Origin: Sphaeroforma arctica JP610
Taxonomy: Eukaryota > Opisthokonta > Ichthyosporea > Ichthyophonida
Length of the DNA stretch: 28,104 nt
Reading direction: 5' to 3'
Assembly: GCF_001186125.1 (NCBI RefSeq)
Contig: NW_014040453.1
Coordinates: 20,892 to 48,995, forward strand
Positions within the stretch are counted from its first letter, which is position 1; the number at the start of each line of letters is the position of its first letter. Below the pieces are notes generated by a model, which searched no databases, was not told the DNA's origin, and saw nothing but the letters and a program-made list of their open reading frames with translations. Position numbers and translations under genes: made by a program. Shown here in pieces: positions 1 to 10,830 of this stretch.

Positions 1-32
1 GTATATATTAATATTTATTAGATATATACTAT

Positions 33-47
33 GTGTGTGTGTGTAAT

Positions 48-83
<36 letters not shown>

Positions 84-130
84 CGTGGTTGTGTGTGTGT
101 GGGTTTAAATATATATATATATATATATAT
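33..130. repeat. compound (TG)n/(TA)n microsatellite
   Basis: Alternating TG and TA dinucleotide runs, partly interrupted. The small ORFs that cross it are repeat-encoded and not genes. The rest of 1-290 is AT-rich and shows no gene. Confidence 0.95.
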
Positions 131-287
131 TCGTATGTACAAATATGATAATTATATATTACCTCCTATAAACTTTTGTCGATTTACTTGCGTTCCTATT
201 TCTGTTTATATAGCTTATTGCTTACTTTTTTCTAATTGTTTTAACGAATACTTGTGGATGACTTCAGTTGAACTCAAAGTTTTGAGT

Positions 288-1605
288 TTAAGCATGTTTG
301 GATATCGGCGTGTAACAAATAGTGCGGATATGCCAACTGTTACTATACAACGCACACCATTTGTTGTCGTTCAAGAATTTAGCGTTGTGACTTACTTTGG
401 AGTACCTTTTATGGCTGCCATGCGCTACTGTGTATTGTCTCGGCCTATTGTATGACACTAAGGCCGCTGTTCGACCGTGAGACCTCTCCAACTACTCGCG
501 CAACATAGTTATGGGGTCCCCTCGAATCGGTGCAGGCGTGCCCATAAGCCGCATACGGTCTCAAATCTCCAGCGGAAGTTCCACTGAATGTTTGGTGGCT
601 ATAGCACTAACTACTCAGAGAGGACCAAAGTATTAAGGATAAACACTCTGACCGCTCATCTACGGCTCATCATTGTCTGATACTTTGACGTTACCCACAC
701 CAGAGGGCGACTTCAATCTCTTCGTGTAGCGTTCGTAGTATGTTAAACCCCATTCTACATCAAACAAACCCTCAATGATATCTCTGTATTCAACACCGTA
801 GTTGACTGCTAGACTTCGTTTCATTGGCGTGACCGGTTCTTTTGCAGTTAATTTAAATTTCCACGTTGCGCAGTGTGATATTACTCGACCAGTTACCAGC
901 ATGCACTACCGCAGATAGTAATCTCCGTGCAGTATCGTTGAGTACTACTACACCCACGTATGCAAAGTGTGGTAGATCGGATTTCTCAATGAATGCTGAC
1001 ACTCCGAGACACGCGACTTTCTAGCTGGTAACAGGCCAGGCAATGTCAAGTACATTTTATCAGTTTTATTAGTTTAACATACGAGTCTGACACTGATGTC
1101 CCTATAATGCAAACGGGAAGTCGGTGCTGCGGTAGATCCTTGTTGGATATTTGTTTTGTATGGCGCCTTGGAATTCTATGAATGACCTCCACCGATAGAT
1201 AATTGAAAGTAGCACTTTTAATACCATGCACATGGTGCGGCCCATCTTCATATTGTATTGTGGTGGGTGAATAACTGAATTTGACCTCCATTGATACAAG
1301 GTTGAATATTGTATATTTGACAAAATCCTTGGTGCTATCTTTGCATTATATTGTAGTAGATAAACCCAACAACGCGCGCCCCGTGTGCAGAAAATCTCTG
1401 CACGGGTTTACATCCGTGATCGTTGAAGTGTCAAATGGTGCTGTGGTTCCAATCAGGCTATCCAGACCCATTGCCCTTTCACTGAGGAGACAGTTGTCAC
1501 TTGCACTAGAGCCTGCTACCTCCGTTCTCGGTGTCGAGTAGTCTCGAACATTGCTAGTTACAATATCACGCCATCTGAAATTCTACTCCGTACGTGCGTC
1601 ATATA
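288..1605 (-). pseudogene. broken coding tract, family unknown
   Basis: Several stretches on the minus strand have protein-like composition and codon use (for example around 1300-1600, 1050-1290, 900-1020, 660-900 and 290-490), but no single frame stays open across the tract. I do not recognise a family. It could be a dying host gene, a multi-exon gene whose introns I cannot place, or an old mobile or virus-like insertion with several breaks. It lies just 3' of the zinc-finger/SAP gene on the same strand. The best splice acceptor for the 1600-1350 stretch does not match the phase of the available donors at the end of that gene, so I do not treat it as that gene's last exon. Confidence 0.45.
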
Positions 1606-1657
1606 TTAATACCCCAAGCATACGTCCCCAATGCCGCCACACCCACACCACGCTGCG

Positions 1658-4135
1658 CTATGTGTGTACCTGTGTGTGTTCCGTGTCCCATACGGCTTCC
1701 AGTGCCCTAGCATCATCCTCCTCGCCGTATCGCTGCAACCGCGAAATGATCTCTGCCTTCGTTCCACCGACGCAAATTCTAAGCTGTCTGCACAAGCCTT
1801 TCAATTGGTCTAGTCTTTTTGCCTGTAGATTACCATCGCGCAACTCCTGCAGAACCGTCTCCTTCACAGCGCCTGCCTCCGACTCTGCTGCAGACTCTGC
1901 TCTGCGCCGCTGGAAATGGCGTACCCGCATCCGCTCAGGAAAGGCCCGCTCAGACTGGGCCTCTTTCTTTATTCGATGGAGCAGAGACGCTTTATTCCCC
2001 GTAGTCACCAACCCCAAACGTCGGAGCACCTTTTTAATAGTATAGACCGAGTCTCTGCTGATATCCTCAGACAACGCGTACTCGCGCCAACCCACACCGC
2101 TGGGTAGAAGATCCGACGTTGATGGGGTGTTGATGGACACCTCTGACTCCGATCCGTTGCCATCCGTATATCGCCTGCTGGTGGAGAGTGCGAGTTGTGT
2201 CTGACCACTAGGTTGGTTCATAATATATCTGTTCACCTGTTCCTGAGGTGCAACTTGGCCTGCAGTGGAAGCGGGGTTGATAACTGTTGGCGTCGGCATC
2301 CAGCTTGGGTTCCCTACACACTGTATAGGCGAGTATATCCCCGGATGGAAATGTTTGTAATATTCTGTTTTGCTCGGGTAGCTAGAAATCGCTTGAGGAG
2401 GAATGCTTGTAGGTGGTTGAGTAACCTCATGTTGCCTACGACGATTCTGTGCCTGCTGAGACAACTGCCATAACTTAGTGGCTACGATGGGCTCGTACTG
2501 CTGTCCAATTTGCAACGCTTTTGCACTCAGCGGTTGGTAGACGTAGTCGTAACAGAGATGTGAAGATGCTGTACCATATGGTTGCGTAGAAAGCCTTCTG
2601 GTGATGTTTTCGGCGTCGCCAGGTTGATGTGCAGCCTTGTAGCACGAGGCTGTGTATGCGGAGGTCGTGCCGCATACTGCTATTTCACTACCATATGGGT
2701 AGGCAGGTGTTGTGCCAATCCCATATTGCCCACTGTTGCCTTCTGAATATGGGGGTTCGTACACTTTGGCCCTTTCACTGGCTGTTAGGAAATGTGCATC
2801 AGAGTGTCCAGACAATTCCAACTCATTAGCAGACACAGGTTTGGCAATGGCTGGGAGATTTTCCACAGCCTGCATACTACTGTCAAACGCCGTAATGGCG
2901 CTCCCGTACATATTGCCACCACTTGAACTACCCATTCCAGCAGGTGCTTTGCTACTTTCAGTGGAATCTGCCACCATTGCTTCGCATGGTTGCGTGTTTC
3001 GTTTGCTCGAGTAGACACTACATAACGCACCTGTCCCACTGCAACAACATGCATCCACAGCCAAAGTACCATGTGTCGTCCTGGACGGAGATCTCGCTGT
3101 ACCTTGATTGCCGGCTGATACTGGCGCAGTATCCGCTGAGAACTTACACTCAAATGTTTGCGACCCTTGAAATGCGACATTCGAAAGCAAACTGGCGTGA
3201 TTAGTCGATGGGCTAACGCTGTTTTCTCCCCGCACTCCTGAGACCCCCGCTGGTTCCACGGAATCAGTTGTCAAAACAGCAAGAGAATCATTGGATACAG
3301 TACTGGTTCTCTGTTGTTCTTTTCCAGCCCGATCCTCTTCAGTTTGTGCAGTCGTAGCCACGTCTCCTTCTCCGGAAGTTCCTCGGACAGCCTTCGATGC
3401 ATCTTGTGTGGTTGTGTTCAAGTCATTTGCTGGTGGCGTGCAAATTGAAGCACGTTCCTTAATATTCGGTGAAGCCCAGCGCCGTGTAGCTGTGTCGAGT
3501 TCCTTCGCAGTCGTTGACTGAATATGTTCTGCTTCCATTTTCTGCTCAATATCAAAGACGTCCGAATTTGAATTTGCAACTTCTGTTCGCACGTCAATGC
3601 TGCCAGCGGCGCTGTCGGACGAGTTTTTCCTGTTTTCGGTTGACCATCTCAACCCGAATGTTGTTGTACCGCTAACAGTAAGCAGATCTACAATGGAGCC
3701 CGTAACTACTTTCAAACGTTTACAGGCTTGTTGTCCTGTCTCCACTTTTTGGGGACTAGTGAACTCCATGGCTTCAGTACTCTTCATTTCTTCGCCTTCT
3801 GCATCGTGCGCGTTCTCTGAGTTTTTTTTATTTTCCGCCTCGGGCGCGTCTGCAGCTATTGTCAGTTCACTCGGAAAGTACACCTCCCAATCCTTCCGTC
3901 TCACTCGAGCAAAGTTTGACGATGCCCACTCGCGAAGAAACAGCTGAGCGGCCTCAGGCAGTTCTCTGTATCCAGCGGTGTTAAATAGCGCATCCAATGG
4001 ACATATGATGTGATGGAAGCAGTATTGACGAGCTCCATCTCCTGCTTTGATATGAAGCACAGGTTCCCGGCTGCCAATTGCTCGTGTGCATGCAGAACAG
4101 AGCAGTTCGCACGTACTCATCCGGAGAGACATCAT
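1658..4135 (-). CDS. PARP-type zinc finger and SAP-domain protein, 825 aa
   Basis: An intronless ORF of 825 residues. Residues 13-45 carry C13-x2-C16 and H42-x2-C45, followed by a GYRELPEAAQLFLREWA stretch. This matches the PARP-type zinc finger layout (CxxC, then HxxC, then a G-F/Y-x-x-L helix), a fold that binds nicked or broken DNA in PARP1 and DNA ligase III. Residues about 691-725 and 770-803 look like two SAP domains; the second has the typical LKGLCRQLRICVGGTKAE core. SAP domains bind DNA, often at scaffold regions. Between them lies about 600 residues of Ser/Thr/Gln/Asn-rich low-complexity sequence, with a basic patch near FQRRRA. No PARP catalytic domain is seen. The start is supported by gap-free alignment with the paralogue at 8422-9024 (M-M/I-S-L). 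The role is inferred to be nuclear DNA binding or DNA-damage sensing. A CAG|GTACAC donor lies just before the stop, so a further exon is possible. Confidence 0.8.
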   Translation of the reverse strand: MMSLRMSTCELLCSACTRAIGSREPVLHIKAGDGARQYCFHHIICPLDALFNTAGYRELPEAAQLFLREWASSNFARVRRKDWEVYFPSELTIAADAPEAENKKNSENAHDAEGEEMKSTEAMEFTSPQKVETGQQACKRLKVVTGSIVDLLTVSGTTTFGLRWSTENRKNSSDSAAGSIDVRTEVANSNSDVFDIEQKMEAEHIQSTTAKELDTATRRWASPNIKERASICTPPANDLNTTTQDASKAVRGTSGEGDVATTAQTEEDRAGKEQQRTSTVSNDSLAVLTTDSVEPAGVSGVRGENSVSPSTNHASLLSNVAFQGSQTFECKFSADTAPVSAGNQGTARSPSRTTHGTLAVDACCCSGTGALCSVYSSKRNTQPCEAMVADSTESSKAPAGMGSSSGGNMYGSAITAFDSSMQAVENLPAIAKPVSANELELSGHSDAHFLTASERAKVYEPPYSEGNSGQYGIGTTPAYPYGSEIAVCGTTSAYTASCYKAAHQPGDAENITRRLSTQPYGTASSHLCYDYVYQPLSAKALQIGQQYEPIVATKLWQLSQQAQNRRRQHEVTQPPTSIPPQAISSYPSKTEYYKHFHPGIYSPIQCVGNPSWMPTPTVINPASTAGQVAPQEQVNRYIMNQPSGQTQLALSTSRRYTDGNGSESEVSINTPSTSDLLPSGVGWREYALSEDISRDSVYTIKKVLRRLGLVTTGNKASLLHRIKKEAQSERAFPERMRVRHFQRRRAESAAESEAGAVKETVLQELRDGNLQAKRLDQLKGLCRQLRICVGGTKAEIISRLQRYGEEDDARALEAVWDTEHTQVHT

Positions 4136-4597
4136 TTTGTTGGTATTACTATAGAACTTCTATGTTATTCGTGTATAGCGATGTATTAAGCGTGGCGCTG
4201 AAATAACGTGTAGGGCCTATGTATTTATATTATGTATTTGAAAAGTTCAATTTTTGACAAGGTGATCGAAAGTTAATCAACACTGCTTCACTTCTTATAC
4301 TTTAAAAAATATTGATTATCAACGCTACTATTTTTAAATAAATATTGTTTCGTTGTTTCAAAACGATATCAACTCTTCATCTGATAGGCAATCAATATTA
4401 TATGATCTTTAAAAGCTATCATTTTCTCCTGCCTTCTATAGACTCGGAAGTGAAATATATCACTATTCGATTCCCAATCGTGTCCCATTGAAAGAATTAC
4501 CTACCATTAGATCCATGGCAATTGCCATTCGCTAGTTGCTCTTGAGTATGCACTATGCACGCAGCGACAGATCAATTAGAAGAAGAAGAAAATCTGC

Positions 4598-4879
4598 TTG
4601 GACAATAGGACGAAAACAGTTGGGGAACCACTGCATAAACACACCTTGGTCTGCACGAGCTGTTCGTTGCCTATGAAACATACTTTCCGGTGCGTTCTTG
4701 ATTGGGTTTGTCTCATACGCTTGCAATCTGCCGAGATTTGTAACAGCGAAAAGCTATCGGTATGTGTCAGATGTCGCATGAAGTTGTTAGCTCCATATCA
4801 ACAAGTCATTTGTGTTTTAGTTGCAAAAGGAATCGATAGCCCCACTTTGACGTTTTCGAGCGGTACAACATCGCAATGA
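4598..4879 (+). CDS. doubtful 93-aa ORF with two CxxC pairs
   Basis: Starts about 460 bases from the start of the SAP gene, facing away from it. It has CTSC near residue 19 and CVRC near residue 57 with further cysteines between, which could suggest a small zinc-binding fold. It has no recognised family and no splice or homology support, and may be chance. Confidence 0.2.
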   Translation: MDNRTKTVGEPLHKHTLVCTSCSLPMKHTFRCVLDWVCLIRLQSAEICNSEKLSVCVRCRMKLLAPYQQVICVLVAKGIDSPTLTFSSGTTSQ

Positions 4880-5829
4880 TTTTCGTTAGCATCAACAATA
4901 TGTGTATTGATTACTCGAGCTGCAAAATATCATCAGATTTTTTTTTGATCTCTCATAAAGCAACTATCACAGGGCAAACGCAGCAATTTCCAGCCATTAA
5001 ATTTATTTTGATATAATACTTGCATATGTTTGTGATATAGTCCACCTGCTATGTATCATATTCGCAGTTTTAAAAATACTACTAAAAACATGAACAATCA
5101 AATTGCTCATTTGTGCATTTGACCTTTCGAACCCAACTGTTAATAAAAAGTGGTACACATTAATGTAATACCAAAAACATCGCTGGCGACAATACTATGG
5201 CCATTGTGATCATACATGTGCATCATTGTCTAGTAGATTATCGGTGCACAATGACAGTTCAATGCCCTGCCGGAGTTATTTCGTTCATATGCGACATTTG
5301 AACGCAAGTAACAAGCACACACCCAGTTGGACCATGAACAATGTATACAGTTGGAATCGAACACATTATTAAGAGATTGGCATTGGAGGTTAATATTACC
5401 GATATTTTTGAAAGCTGACAACACCTGTTAACGATTTATGGCCAGTTGTGCACTTAAATAATCTCTTCTTTCCGCACAAGTGCTATCGACCACAACCACT
5501 TGCTGCTGTATTTTGCGGCTGTAACTAGCGCAACCGCCTCATATTTATCTTGGTGCTATTCGCAGTTTCTATTCAGCACTTGTTTATTTCAAAGTGTTTT
5601 AAAAAAGAAAATAATGGTGTCGGCATCTTTAAAATAATTATATATCAGTGGGAGTGAATTATGTCCTATTTGCACTAGAATAGGGGAGGAAAATGCTAAG
5701 AGTTCACTGGGATAGCTTGAGGCACTCTATGATTTGCTCTCGGGGGGTGCTGTTTGCATTTTGCTTGACAGAGTCTCCAGAAATGTCGTTCCTTTTGAGT
5801 TTTGATCTTCCTCCGTAAGAGTACTAAAC

Positions 5830-6310
5830 CAGCGTCGCAACGTGTCGTCGGAAACATGTCGTATGTCGCATAGATATAAATATGTACTCGCATTCAGGCT
5901 CAGCGATACAGTCGGATTTTTTTTTTGTTGGAATTTTCATGTTCACTCATTGGTAATCGTCTAATTATAATCGATGAAGGTCCTGATGGGGCATTCAGCG
6001 GGTCTAATTTATTCAATCTTGAGTCGGCCACAAGACAAGTCGCGACTTCCGCGACCCCAATTATCGATATCGCGACATGTCGCCTTAAAAAATATATATT
6101 ATATTTGTTATTTCAATTCAAAAAAAACCAAATTAAATTTAAAAAATAAACGACCGTCGCGAGTTCGCCTGGTATTTATTTATACGACAAAGACATGTCT
6201 TCTCATCATGACGTATATCGTACTTCTGACTGTAATAAAAGACATGACGTCCGCACATGTCGTCATAGCGAAGTAGTTTCCGACGGTCAGAACATGTCGT
6301 CATCGCGAAA
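5830..6310. repeat. cluster of ACATGTCG-type short repeats
   Basis: The octamer ACATGTCG recurs at about 5854, 6075, 6255 and 6292, with near copies such as AGACATGTCT, and with CGCGA/TCGCG motifs beside it. CATG and TCGCGA cores make several copies partly palindromic. GTCGTCGGAAAC near 5845 is roughly mirrored by GTTTCCGAC near 6278. No ORF explains it. It may be a decayed small DNA element with inverted repeats or a protein-binding cluster. Confidence 0.5.
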
Positions 6311-7984
6311 AGTGCGGTCATATACCAGCCCAGACAAAAAGGCAAAGCAGTATTTTTTATAGCATATTTGGGGTTTTTTTTAAAATACCATATTTGATGA
6401 GAATTTCTATGTCGAGAATATTTTTAAAATACAACAATTCTGAAATTGTCATTGGAACATCCGAAATAAATACATCGGGTATTGTATTTATCTATATTTT
6501 TTTTTCGCATTTGGCAAACATGAATTGTTTTATTAAAAAATAGATAAATATTTCATATGATATGTTTGTACTGTATTTGTTTATTGTTTAAAAACAACCA
6601 AAAAAAGTATATATAAAAAGAGCAACAAAACAAACGGGTCAAATATGAAATTTGAAGAAAGAAAAAAACGTCAAAACAAAATACTATTTCTATGTACAAA
6701 TTTTCAATTTTGTGTGTTTATAAATATGAATAGCTGATCTACTCTAGATTTCAAGGAATTTATAGACTCTATCTAGTATCTACTATACTATCTTATATCT
6801 ACTGCTGTCTATAAAATTAAAAATGCAAATACGAAATACTAAATAAATACCGGACTACTGAGCACTTTGCACAGCCTACAATAAATCAAAATGTTAAGAG
6901 CAACAATCCCCCCCCCCCCCTTATCATTTCTATCAGTGACTATCACCTTAAATACTTCTGACTTCTCAGTTCTGGATTCCAATTCGGTAGAATGAAACTT
7001 AAACACCATTACATTGGGTAGGGTCTTCATTCAACCTGAAACCTGGGATGGAACTAGACATCCGACAGTAGTTCTACTTGACCCGCCCTCAAGTGACAGT
7101 CTTTTATTGTCCTTGAGGATGGCTGATCGACACCTAACATAGACGTACAAGAGTCCTTTTCTACCTTCTATCGCAATAAGGTTATCAACAAAATATATAC
7201 TCACAAAATAACATCTGTTCATTAGATGGAACCCATATAAATTGATACTTACAACAGAGCGCCACCATCCGAACTATTCTAAGATTCAAGTCTAGCTCAT
7301 AGGATAAGAATGATGTAGAAAACCAACATATACTGCAATAAACTTCGAACAAAAAAGAGAAAAATAAAAATCAGCTGGCAGAAGCAATTTCAAAATTGCA
7401 AAACCATGCAAGCATTGAAGCTGACCACTGGTGCTGCCAGCCGTACCGTTATTGGTTTATATAGAGATACGACTCGTGAGCCGTGTGTCATTATCACATA
7501 TGTCAATTTCATGGTCCTTCGCTCTGTGAAGTAGAACAACCTTTCTGAAACATATACACCAGTTACTCGTGTCAGTGGTCTCTAAAGTTTTCAATTCCTA
7601 TGTACAACAGTGGGTCAGTGTTTGAAGCATGCTTATGATTTTTTTTATGATATGGAGCATCTTCTTGTAGCTGTGACTTATGGATCCACGGTCATACTGT
7701 GGGTCACACAAATTTCATATATTTATATAATATGGAACAGGCCGCTAATAATGCACCATGACTTAGAAACTCTACGCTATACGGCTACTGTACGCTATAC
7801 GGCTATTATATGGCACGTTTTAAAACTCATAGTCATAAATCCAATGCGACAGAACAGAAAGATTGACTATAACATATACCAAAAAGGCTTCCATTTAGTA
7901 TATTTGCAATATATTCTTAAAAATAGTTAGTTTCTGTTGGTGCATACAGTTGTAATTTGTTTAATAACTAAATAGTAGGAAATG

Positions 7985-8280
7985 GGGCACTTCGATCCGA
8001 CCTCCGTCTGTTCCTTATCTCCTGGATAAGCCATGAGCGTCGACAGCGTAGACTTCGTTGGCATGTATTAAATACGCCGTATGGATAGTCGACCCACTGT
8101 CATCGCTGTTTGTGACCAAACGATGTGCAATGAAGCAATCTCTGACTACAAATATATGTAGTCGTATGCCGCAGTAAGTGAAGGATCATGTCGAACTAAC
8201 GCTTTCTCTAATCTCGCTTCGAGCCCACGTTTAAAAATTAGTTCACTTACATATCATAGCGTACTCGGCGTGTAACTATA
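7985..8280 (-). pseudogene. short coding remnant, family unknown
   Basis: Two neighbouring protein-like stretches on the minus strand, in different frames, with good codon composition (one includes IHANEVYAVDAHG). Broken, with no recognised family. It lies directly 3' of the truncated zinc-finger paralogue but shows no SAP-like residues, so it is not evidently that gene's missing tail. It resembles in character the tracts at 288-1605 and 9542-10060. Confidence 0.35.
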
Positions 8281-8421
8281 GACTTCTTATCCGCAGTAGT
8301 TTTAAAGTGAAGCAAATAGTTATGACAGCTGGGACCAGTTGAGCGTCAACAGAAAGCGTTGTGTGCTCAATATTTTGATATCCCTTAATTTTGCTGCCTA
8401 TAAGGTGCTGCATATATGTTC

Positions 8422-9024
8422 CTATGTTTGTCCCGTCTCTGACCTTGTCAACTCATGCCGAGATTCAACCGGTTCACTCAGCAAAGCATCTCGTATCATG
8501 CGCTGAGCAATGCTGGTAGATGCGACAGAGTCTGGAAAGTTATTCACCGTAGACCAGGGCGAATCATAAGTTTTCCAATCATCCAGGATCATTGTCTGAC
8601 TCCGCACATCCTGCTCCGGCCGCACCCTTTTAGTTGGTGCGACATCGTCAGGATACCGTTCAGCATCATCGGTTAAACCTTCAGAATTTGTAACAGTAGT
8701 GGCTGAGGTATCCACCCACCCATTGTTTACTTTGCGCACACTATCTGCAACTACTTCTGCCAGCAGGGCCACTTCCGTCTCATGTCTTTTACGTCTTGAA
8801 AAGTTTGACAGTGCCCACTCTCGAACAAAGTACCGAGCGTGATCTGAAAGGTAGGCAAACCCATTCAAGGCGAACAACTCCTGCTCCCCGCAGATTATGT
8901 GTTGATAACAGGTATATATTGGCTTTGAGTTAACCACGACACATAACACGGGCTCACCACATATTATGGTTCGTGAGCATGTCGAGCAGGGATGCGAAGA
9001 TGCACTAATACTAAGTGAAATCAT
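8422..9024 (-). CDS. short paralogue with PARP-type zinc finger, 200 aa
   Basis: Aligns without gaps to the first ~85 residues of the protein at 1658-4135. It has C13-x2-C16, H42-x2-C45, the EPVL segment, HIIC, and an F/L-REWA-x-SNF block. Weaker similarity continues past residue 140: KR-V/L-R/K, then W-S-T-x-N with D-S-x-A. It stops at residue 200 with no SAP domain and no long low-complexity middle. It could be a working zinc-finger-only protein, or a duplicate shortened by an early stop. The zinc ligands and hydrophobic core are all kept, which argues that at least this domain was selected after duplication. The likely role is nucleic-acid binding, inferred from the zinc finger alone. Confidence 0.75.
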   Translation of the reverse strand: MISLSISASSHPCSTCSRTIICGEPVLCVVVNSKPIYTCYQHIICGEQELFALNGFAYLSDHARYFVREWALSNFSRRKRHETEVALLAEVVADSVRKVNNGWVDTSATTVTNSEGLTDDAERYPDDVAPTKRVRPEQDVRSQTMILDDWKTYDSPWSTVNNFPDSVASTSIAQRMIRDALLSEPVESRHELTRSETGQT

Positions 9025-9541
9025 AACAGAATATAGTTTAGCACAGGCTATTATACGAGATAATTATTCGCGAGTATTTGTGGATGTTTTTTTGTCCTGC
9101 ACTGACATTTAATGGCATATGGTTCTATGTGGGCGCAAATTTAGAACAGGTCAATTTGCTACCGCTTGCTGACCGTTGCAAATGTTGTAACGGAAGTATT
9201 CGCAAGCAATCTCGGACAAGGCTCACGTTCAAAATTCAGTGTAAATGACACGGCTTCTTATAAATAAATAAATAAATGATATCATGGGCTTCATGGCTTA
9301 AAAAATTGCACACGACATCGATTTCAATACAGGTGTCACTTTTTTTTTGCCAACAAACAATATACAAAAGTTGGGGTGGGAACTGGGAACTGGGATAGCT
9401 ATTTGACTATGCTCCAGAGTATACTCCAAAAAAGTTGGGGAACCAAATGATTCTAGCGATATACATATTTATGAATGCTACATTGCATGTAGCATTCCGC
9501 GGAAGAGGACAACGGGAATACGTTATACGTGCAAGAGCATC
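9025..9541. other. intergenic, nothing recognised
   Basis: Flank 5' of the zinc-finger paralogue. It contains an (AAAT)n run near 9262-9277 and a T8 run. No gene or RNA is visible. Confidence 0.6.
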
Positions 9542-10060
9542 TCATATCTTGTATAATTTGCTGGTGATCTCCATCTCGTGCCTTATATAATATGCCGGCG
9601 ACCTCGGATCCTTGATCACGGAGAGTCTACAATTCGAATCTGTATGCTCATTTCTTTTTAATATGTGGGCGAGCTCTGAATTCATTTCCCCAGTGTATAA
9701 ATCCATGCTCAAAATTCCGATTGAGAGTTTATTGATAGTTGATATATCATACAGCGCACCTTTGTACGTTAACACAGCGTGCATATTCTGCCACATGGTG
9801 GTGCTCCCGTGCCGTTTTGTGTGTGCTCCGAGTAGAGTAGTCGGATTGTGACCAGTGAGCACAATATCAGTGTCAATCTTTGCGGTTCTCTGTCATTTAG
9901 CTTGAACGTGGTGCAGCGCGCCTTCCAGGATGCATCCATACACCACATGGAATGTACGAGGTTGATAACGTTGTGCTCGTTCCTCTCAGCACAGTCGCGA
10001 TGTGTAGCTTATACGGTGGAGTATAGTCTCGGTACTAGTGTGCGACGGGGGTTTCGTTCT
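9542..10060 (-). pseudogene. broken coding tract, family unknown
   Basis: Includes a 106-residue open stretch (9542-9862) with convincing protein character, for example DLYTGEMNSELAHILKR, and protein-like sequence in another frame just upstream on the minus strand. No family recognised. It lies 3' of the decayed integrin tail exon. Origin unknown: host, mobile or virus-like. It is broken in at least one place. Confidence 0.4.
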
Positions 10061-10116
10061 ACCAATACAATGTATTATGGAAGCGTTGCACAGCAAAAGC
10101 CTCTTCACACCAACAT

Positions 10117-10252
10117 TTACTGGCTACCAGCGTAGAAGGGATTTACAGTTTGGGTCGTGAGAGGCTCGAAGTGCGGGTTTGCGGAGGGTTGCCATTTGAA
10201 GCATTTAGTGCTCGGTTGTGAACTCGCGCTTGTCCATGGACCGTTGCGCACC
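10117..10252 (-). pseudogene. decayed copy of integrin beta cytoplasmic-tail exon
   Basis: Parallel to the functional tail exon at 12199-12342. The acceptor is kept (TTTTTAG|GGT), followed by GAQRSMDKRE against GIQMVMDRRE. Later, in a shifted frame, it has KWQPSANPHFEPLTTQT and NPFYAGSQ before a TAA. At 136 nt against 144 it has a net loss of 8, with frame breaks in the HNRAL region, so the NPHF and NPFY motifs are out of frame with MDKRE. This is a host-gene duplicate that cannot make a normal tail. Confidence 0.85.
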
Positions 10253-10416
10253 CTAAAAATATATGGTAAAAAGTATAGGAACACAAGTATTTGTTGGCAA
10301 AGTTTAAGCCGAAAATCTCACATTGTATATAAAACTCCGTACGAGCCGACGCTGTGCACATATTCTGCCGCCTTAGAATTATTACATTCTACCGGTATGC
10401 TACTCGCGAGACCTCG

Positions 10417-10800
10417 TCAGTTGCGTGTGTTCCCAAGTAGATGCATCATTTCAATAACACCAGGGTGTCGATAGTAGCGTGTGTCATATGCACGAACAGA
10501 CACATTCTTCCACATAGAACAGTAGATACGTGAAGCAAATGCACGTCTCCATGGAGCATACAAAGATCTATACGCAATGAACTTACAAAAGACAAGGGTC
10601 CTAGGATGTACATACATCGGCACTATTCCATCGCAATCGCAAGCAGTCGTTCACACTGTTCACGCATACTCGAAGATGTCAGTGCAACACGGTAACGGTC
10701 GTGGAATACTGTCACTACGGAAGCCCACTCATACCGGTTAAATACAGTAGGAAAGACCTGGAGACCAGGTATAATATATGGCACACCATACACAGCAAAC
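10417..10800 (-). pseudogene. coding remnant inside intron of duplicated integrin exons
   Basis: Protein-like sequence fills the space between the decayed transmembrane exon (10831-11019) and the decayed tail exon (10117-10252), making that interval about 580 bases against 235 in the functional gene. It contains, for example, FNRYEWASVVTVFHDRYR and a second stretch in another frame (10417-10623). It is broken and of unknown family. It looks like an insertion into the duplicated intron, but no target-site duplication was identified. Confidence 0.35.
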
Positions 10801-10830
10801 ACCTGTTCCAGACTGTACTACTATACATAC

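Larger units (their letters stand above)
4136..8421. other. gene-poor AT-rich intergenic region
   Basis: Between the start of the SAP gene and the end of its paralogue. It contains A/T homopolymers, a C12 run at about 6909-6920, a short-repeat cluster (5830-6310), a weak plus-strand ORF (4598-4879) and a coding remnant (7985-8280). I find no RNA gene and no intact protein gene. The 5' flank of the SAP gene (4136-4560) is AT-rich with no regulatory motif I can defend. Confidence 0.6.

Noticed and set aside
1350-1605. Minus-strand coding stretch as the last exon of the zinc-finger/SAP gene
   Set aside because: The acceptor (AATTTCAG) needs a phase-2 donor, but the only donors near the end of that gene are phase 0.
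6839-7260. LTR-like features on the minus strand (TGTTG-type start, AATAAA-like signal, two adjoining ORFs in one frame)
   Set aside because: No matching second copy, no target-site duplication and no recognisable gag or pol in the window; base composition alone could explain it.
7610-7930. 106-aa plus-strand ORF
   Set aside because: Composition is that of AT-rich non-coding DNA, it contains a short tandem repeat (TACGCTATACGGCTA), and no motif or splice support is seen.
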